Positions 60,274-64,000 of a stretch of DNA of 64,000 nt are shown one piece after another. Source of the stretch: Lacinutrix jangbogonensis (GTDB lineage: Bacteria; Bacteroidota; Bacteroidia; Flavobacteriales; Flavobacteriaceae). The stretch spans positions 1-64,000 of the forward strand of contig NZ_JSWF01000030.1 in the NCBI RefSeq assembly GCF_000797445.1. Reading direction: 5' to 3'. Numbering within the stretch: the first letter of the stretch is position 1; each line of letters opens with the position of its first letter. Made by a program: the position numbers and the translations under genes. The notes beneath the pieces are model-generated. The model was not told the DNA's origin. It worked only from the letters and a program-made list of their open reading frames with translations, and did no database searches.

Positions 60274-62781
60274 ATGAACGGAACTCTAAAGTACTGCCTA
60301 CTTACTATCTTTAAACTCTTGTTTATTCAAGTAGCTTTAGGTCAAGAACCTGTATACAAAAACTTAACAATGGCAGATGGTTTGCCTAGTATGCAAGTAT
60401 ATGATACTTATCAAGATGTGAATGGCTATTTGTGGTTTGCTACAGATGCAGGGATTTCAAAATACAATGGAAAGGAGTTTGAAAATTTTAAAATAGAGGA
60501 TGGCATTACCAGTAATACTGTATTCAAGTTTTTTCCACAAAAAAATGGTGATATTTGGTGCACAACATATAATAGTACTTTATTTTACTTTAACCCTAAA
60601 GACTACATTTTTAAAAAACCTCTTTTTCAGCTAAACATCCCTGGTAATTTTATAAACTTCCCGCCAGAAGATCTACTAGTTTTAGATGACAACACCATTT
60701 ACCTATCTTACTCTAATGCAGTTGGAAAGGTGAAAATCACAAAAGACACTACTATAGTATCTAATACTAGTAAAGAGGTCAAAAACTATTCTAAATCATT
60801 AATTATTGAAAAAATAGAGGGTATTTTTTTTGGTTTTATAGGTAAAACGCTTGATAGCCAAAAATCAACCAAAAATGATAAATTCGTTTCATCGTCACCA
60901 TATACTAATTTTCAATACTCCCATATTCAACAACATGGTAAATATTCTATGTTCTCTACTGCTAGAGGAGTGTATATAAAAATTGGTGATGAACTTATTT
61001 GCGCTGTTGAAGAAGGTAAACAGCCTTTAAATTTTGGCGTTTTAGATGACAACCTGTTTTGGGTTGCCTATGAATTAGGAGGATTTGGGATCTACAATTT
61101 TGATGGCACTCTCAAAAAAAGATACCTCCAATCTGTTTCAGGAACCCATATATTTAAAGACGATAGAAATGGTTTGTGGTTTAGTACATTAACGGATGGG
61201 GTCTTTTACACTTCGAATATAAATTTGGTTGAAGTTGATGATTTTAATGGAGACAGAGTCCATAAATTAAGTGTTTCAAAAAAGGATGATTTATATGTTT
61301 CTTTAGAGAACAAGTCATTATTAAAAATTAAGAATGGAAAAATATGCCTCATTATTAAAAATTCTGGAACTTATTTACGACCTATCTCATATTATGACAT
61401 TATTCCTGAAATAACATGGGTTTCGCATCATACTTTTGATTTATATGGTCACCATTTAAAATATTTATCTGGTACTCCATTTAATTCCGAAACTGAAGAG
61501 TTTTTCATAGACCCGTTATTAAGTTCTGAGATAATCATTACTTCTTTGGTTGTCTCAAAAATTCTCAAGAGAGAGGAGTCTTATCTTCTAGGTACAAAAT
61601 TAGGCGCTTTTAAATTGTTTGATAATTCAGAATTAATTAAAATAGAAGATGAAAAATTAAAATATAGAATTGATGATATTGAAGGCATTAATGCATTCGA
61701 GTTTTATGCTACTCACGGTAATGGTGTGCAGATTTTTAAATCTGGACACTTTGTTCAAGAGATAACAACTTCAAACGGGCTCCCTAGCAATATAATTAAT
61801 GAGTTGGTTGTTAAAAATGATTCCTCAATTTTTATGTGTTCAAAAAAAGGACTGAGTGAAGCTGTCTTTAAGGAAGGTAAGTGGCATTTTTCTTCTAACC
61901 GTCTTTTAGGTTACGATGTTTCAGATGTTGAATTCATTGGAGATTCTATATGGGTAGGAACAAATTCAGGGTTATTAAAAACACCATATAACATACCAAA
62001 TAAGCCTTCCCCAAAATTAAATTTACACTTACAAATTAAAGATATTACAGTAAATGACACACCTACTTTAATTGATGGTTTAACTAGCCTTAATTTTAAT
62101 GAAAACAACCTAAGAATAAATTATGACGCAATTTATTTTAAAGACAATACAAAACTAAACTTTAGACACAAATTAACTTCAGAAGCAGCATGGAGCTATA
62201 CCAAAAATAGATCGTTGACTTATACTCATATTGAACCAGGCTCTTATGAATTAAAAATTCAAGCTTCTATAGATGATATTCACTGGGATGAAGGTCTCGA
62301 TGTTAGGTTTGTAATACTACCTCCTTTTTATCTTACTATGAGTTTTGTTATTACCATTTCCTTGTTCTTACTTCTAATAATTTATTTGATATTTAAGTAT
62401 AGAATATTACTCTATAACAAAATGGTATTCGATAAAGTCATTAAGATTATCGCTAGAAAATTAAAAGCAGATGAAAACTATATCGTAATAAAAGAGCAAG
62501 GGAAGGAAATAAAGATACGCTCTCATCATATCTTTTATGTAAAATCATCTAAGAATTATTGTGAGATCCATCTTAAAGATAAAAAACATGTTGTAAGAAG
62601 CAAACTCAGTGAGATTTTTAATGAATTACCAGATAAGAGTAATTATTTAAAAATTCACCGTTCCTATTTTGTGCGGATTGATAAGATTACAGAGAAAACA
62701 AAAAACACTGTGCTAATAAAAGACAAAGAGTTGAAAGTAAGTATAACATACCTCACGCACTTAAGGGAATTAAAATTATAG
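60274..62781 (+). CDS. Membrane-anchored LytTR regulator with periplasmic propeller sensor
   Basis: 835 residues. A signal-like start (LLTIFKLLFIQVALGQ) is followed by a two-component-regulator propeller, with repeats such as DVNGYLWFATDAGISKYNG, QKNGDIWCTTYNSTLFYF and DDRNGLWFSTLTDGVFY. A Y_Y_Y domain (about 600-685) leads to one membrane helix (LTMSFVITISLFLLLIIYLIF, about 689-708). The cytoplasmic C-terminus is a LytTR DNA-binding domain (about 735-830, HHIFYVKSSKNYCEIHL and YLKIHRSYFVRIDKI). There is no kinase and no receiver, so it is a one-piece transmembrane regulator. It is divergent from the giant adhesin gene, 201 bp away. Confidence 0.9.
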   Translation: MNGTLKYCLLTIFKLLFIQVALGQEPVYKNLTMADGLPSMQVYDTYQDVNGYLWFATDAGISKYNGKEFENFKIEDGITSNTVFKFFPQKNGDIWCTTYNSTLFYFNPKDYIFKKPLFQLNIPGNFINFPPEDLLVLDDNTIYLSYSNAVGKVKITKDTTIVSNTSKEVKNYSKSLIIEKIEGIFFGFIGKTLDSQKSTKNDKFVSSSPYTNFQYSHIQQHGKYSMFSTARGVYIKIGDELICAVEEGKQPLNFGVLDDNLFWVAYELGGFGIYNFDGTLKKRYLQSVSGTHIFKDDRNGLWFSTLTDGVFYTSNINLVEVDDFNGDRVHKLSVSKKDDLYVSLENKSLLKIKNGKICLIIKNSGTYLRPISYYDIIPEITWVSHHTFDLYGHHLKYLSGTPFNSETEEFFIDPLLSSEIIITSLVVSKILKREESYLLGTKLGAFKLFDNSELIKIEDEKLKYRIDDIEGINAFEFYATHGNGVQIFKSGHFVQEITTSNGLPSNIINELVVKNDSSIFMCSKKGLSEAVFKEGKWHFSSNRLLGYDVSDVEFIGDSIWVGTNSGLLKTPYNIPNKPSPKLNLHLQIKDITVNDTPTLIDGLTSLNFNENNLRINYDAIYFKDNTKLNFRHKLTSEAAWSYTKNRSLTYTHIEPGSYELKIQASIDDIHWDEGLDVRFVILPPFYLTMSFVITISLFLLLIIYLIFKYRILLYNKMVFDKVIKIIARKLKADENYIVIKEQGKEIKIRSHHIFYVKSSKNYCEIHLKDKKHVVRSKLSEIFNELPDKSNYLKIHRSYFVRIDKITEKTKNTVLIKDKELKVSITYLTHLRELKL

Positions 62782-62950
62782 TAGTAGATAAGAAATGAGT
62801 TGGCTTTTGATGGTAAAGCTATTGTTTCACAACTTAAAGCAAGTATCTAAGAGGGTCTAAATATTTTATAAAACGTCTTTCAATTCGTTTTAATTCATTG
62901 ATAACAAGTACTCTTTACGCCAACTGTATATCGCTTATTAATTTCAATAC
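62782..62950. other. Intergenic stretch with short unassigned frame
   Basis: The sequence after the LytTR gene has only a 20-codon open stretch (NELAFDGKAIVSQLKASI-stop). I see no complete gene. It leads into the tRNA-Leu-like remnant. Confidence 0.3.
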
Positions 62951-62990
62951 CCAGTTTCTTGAGAAGTGTGCGTTCGATTCCTACTTTGAA
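62951..62990 (+). repeat. Degenerate copy of the tRNA-Leu 3' half
   Basis: 35 of 40 bases match tRNA-Leu 54622-54661, covering the anticodon stem 3' side (CCAG), variable arm and T-arm (GTTCGATTC identical). The upstream TTCAA resembles the anticodon loop. It has no 5' half, no matching acceptor, and mismatches in the T-stem, so it is not a functional tRNA. It may be an attachment-site scar. Confidence 0.7.
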
Positions 62991-63182
62991 CACTTTTTAA
63001 GGCTGTAATAGCTTATAGTAAAAGGTGTTGTGTGTGTGTTGTTTAAATTTTTTACTTTATTTATTATATAATTACTCTAACAATCTATAGCGACTTTTGA
63101 GCATGTTAAGTATTTCGATTAAGAATCTGTTTTTGTAGAACATAGTGTGCAGTAGTATTTATAAGGTTCTATATAAATACTA

Positions 63183-63281
63183 ATGAAATTCTATAAACAA
63201 ATCTCAAATACGAAGATCGTTGACACTTATGTTGGAGGTGAAAGAGCTATACTAGAATACCTTAATAGGGTTACTTTATAA
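63183..63281 (+). other. Unassigned 32-codon frame in the gap after the tRNA remnant
   Basis: The gap 62991-63353 holds one short complete frame (MKFYKQISNTKIVDTYVGG and ERAILEYLNRVTL-stop). No leader signal or family is evident. It may be the end of a lost gene. Confidence 0.2.
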
Positions 63282-63301
63282 GTATAATATTAAAATAAAA
63301 A

Positions 63302-63333
63302 GCATCCACATTAATAAATGTGGATACTTTTTT
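63302..63333. terminator. Hairpin terminator of the last T9SS gene
   Basis: ATCCACATT-AATA-AATGTGGAT stem-loop (63304-63325) with a T-run on the plus strand and a T-rich run on the minus strand. It lies 29-50 bp beyond the stop of the minus-strand T9SS gene. Confidence 0.75.
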
Positions 63334-63353
63334 GTCTGTTAAATGTGTTTTAG

Positions 63354-64000
63354 TTAGTTTTTGATTAACTTTTTAGTAAGACTAACATTAGATTCTGTGT
63401 TAATAATTCTAATAAAATACAAACCATCATCTTCGTTTTTTAAAGAAATAGAATTTATACCAGTATTAAATTCACCTTTTTGTAAGCTTTGTCCAATTAT
63501 ATTAATAATGTCGTATGATAATTTTGAAAGATCTCCAGTGTTAATATTAAATATATTTGATGAAGGATTTGGATATATTTTTAAAGTGTCAACAAGCTCA
63601 TTATTATTTAAATTTAGTGATTGATTTACTAAGAATAAATGAGAGGTAGTTGCGCCAAAATTGCCATCACCGTTAAAGAGAACAGCACCACTTCCATCTT
63701 CTAGTCTAAGGGTTCCTAATCCATATGCACAACAATTTCCATCTCCAAAAGAATCATTTAGAGTAAAGGTGTAGCACTCGTTAAAATTAGTGATCATTAC
63801 ATCTTGAATCTCGTCTGGTTGAGCGGCGTTAGTTCCTGTGGTTGAATAAGGTCCTCCACTGCCAATAGATGTACCTAATGAATTTGTTATTTCCCAAGTT
63901 GTTTCCGCACCGTAACGATCTGGCGTAATAACTACCCGAATAGTTGTTGTTTCATGCGAATTAGGGATGTTAAAGTTTAATGTACTTGAATCGTTTAAAG
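63354..64000 (-). CDS. T9SS-secreted protein, C-terminal part (5' end outside window)
   Basis: The frame continues open to the right edge, so only the last ~215 residues are seen. They include TIRVVITPDRYGAETTWEIT, a Y-T-F-T-L-N-D-S-F-G-D-G-N-C-C loop (63700-63760 region), a compact beta domain and a type A T9SS sorting domain (LKIYPNPSSNIFNINTG, SLTKKLIKN). The TPDRYGAETTW / FGDGNCC combination is what I know from the C-terminal modules of secreted proteases and adhesins of this phylum. The catalytic part, if any, lies outside the window. Confidence 0.85.
   Translation of the reverse strand, partial: LNDSSTLNFNIPNSHETTTIRVVITPDRYGAETTWEITNSLGTSIGSGGPYSTTGTNAAQPDEIQDVMITNFNECYTFTLNDSFGDGNCCAYGLGTLRLEDGSGAVLFNGDGNFGATTSHLFLVNQSLNLNNNELVDTLKIYPNPSSNIFNINTGDLSKLSYDIINIIGQSLQKGEFNTGINSISLKNEDDGLYFIRIINTESNVSLTKKLIKN

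Noticed and set aside
62951-62990. A second tRNA-Leu gene
   Set aside because: Only the 3' half is present, with mismatches in the T-stem and no acceptor 5' strand.
54582-62990. An intact integrative element or prophage
   Set aside because: No integrase, structural or mobilisation genes are present between the repeats; only a scar-like direct repeat remains.

Overview
The window is chromosomal DNA from a low-GC marine-type member of the Flavobacteriaceae (Bacteroidota). The evidence is the gliding genes gldE and gldD downstream of mutY and ssb, several secreted proteins with type IX secretion (T9SS) C-terminal sorting domains, a fused ornithine-lipid-type acyltransferase, -7 boxes of the Bacteroidota form TAnnTTTG, A-rich leaders with weak Shine-Dalgarno sequences, and a dispersed repeat of a kind I associate with flavobacterial genomes. 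I cannot name the genus; Olleya, Lacinutrix, Psychroserpens and Bizionia are typical of this gene content.

Layout. 1-6.6 kb is core: the end of an OmpA-family protein, RNase G, a 30-residue very basic protein, an HU-type protein, then mutY-ssb-gldE-gldD. 6.8-21.7 kb is an accessory block, all on the minus strand: about 17 small enzymes (two alpha/beta hydrolases with an Asp nucleophile, two AhpD-like proteins, DoxX, a flavin-type oxidase, an NAD(P)H oxidoreductase, RidA, SRPBCC, a metallo-beta-lactamase fold, a PIG-L/BshB1-like deacetylase, two serine hydrolases) headed by a TetR regulator with three copies of a 14-bp operator. It decays at its far end into nitroreductase and CPBP pseudogenes. 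One member is a lipoprotein serine hydrolase read straight into a complete nucleoside deaminase.

21.8-31.8 kb holds a TlpA-like thioredoxin, Mfd, a TerB-like protein, a four-gene minus-strand cassette (coiled-coil protein, longin/roadblock-like protein, Rab/Ras-like GTPase, hybrid histidine kinase) and fructose-1,6-bisphosphatase. The cassette is the best candidate here for a poorly described system: it looks like a eukaryote-style small-GTPase switch wired to a phosphorelay.

31.9-54.4 kb is mostly housekeeping: an acetyltransferase, aspartate kinase, an OlsF-type lipid acyltransferase, an ArsR regulator, a TM2 protein, a 2-hydroxyacid dehydrogenase, MgtE, RsmA, SerS, an HTTM protein, RibF, a T9SS-secreted reprolysin-like protease, peptidyl-tRNA hydrolase, L25/Ctc and PRPP synthase. 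A broken VOC gene and two copies of an 80-107 bp dispersed repeat lie here.

54.6-63 kb begins with tRNA-Leu(CAA) and ends with a degenerate copy of that tRNA's 3' half. It encloses a possible transposase remnant, a 1675-residue T9SS adhesin with eleven Cys-containing repeats, and a divergent membrane-anchored LytTR regulator. This looks like an old island at a tRNA 3' end, though no integrase remains. The window closes inside another T9SS-secreted protein.
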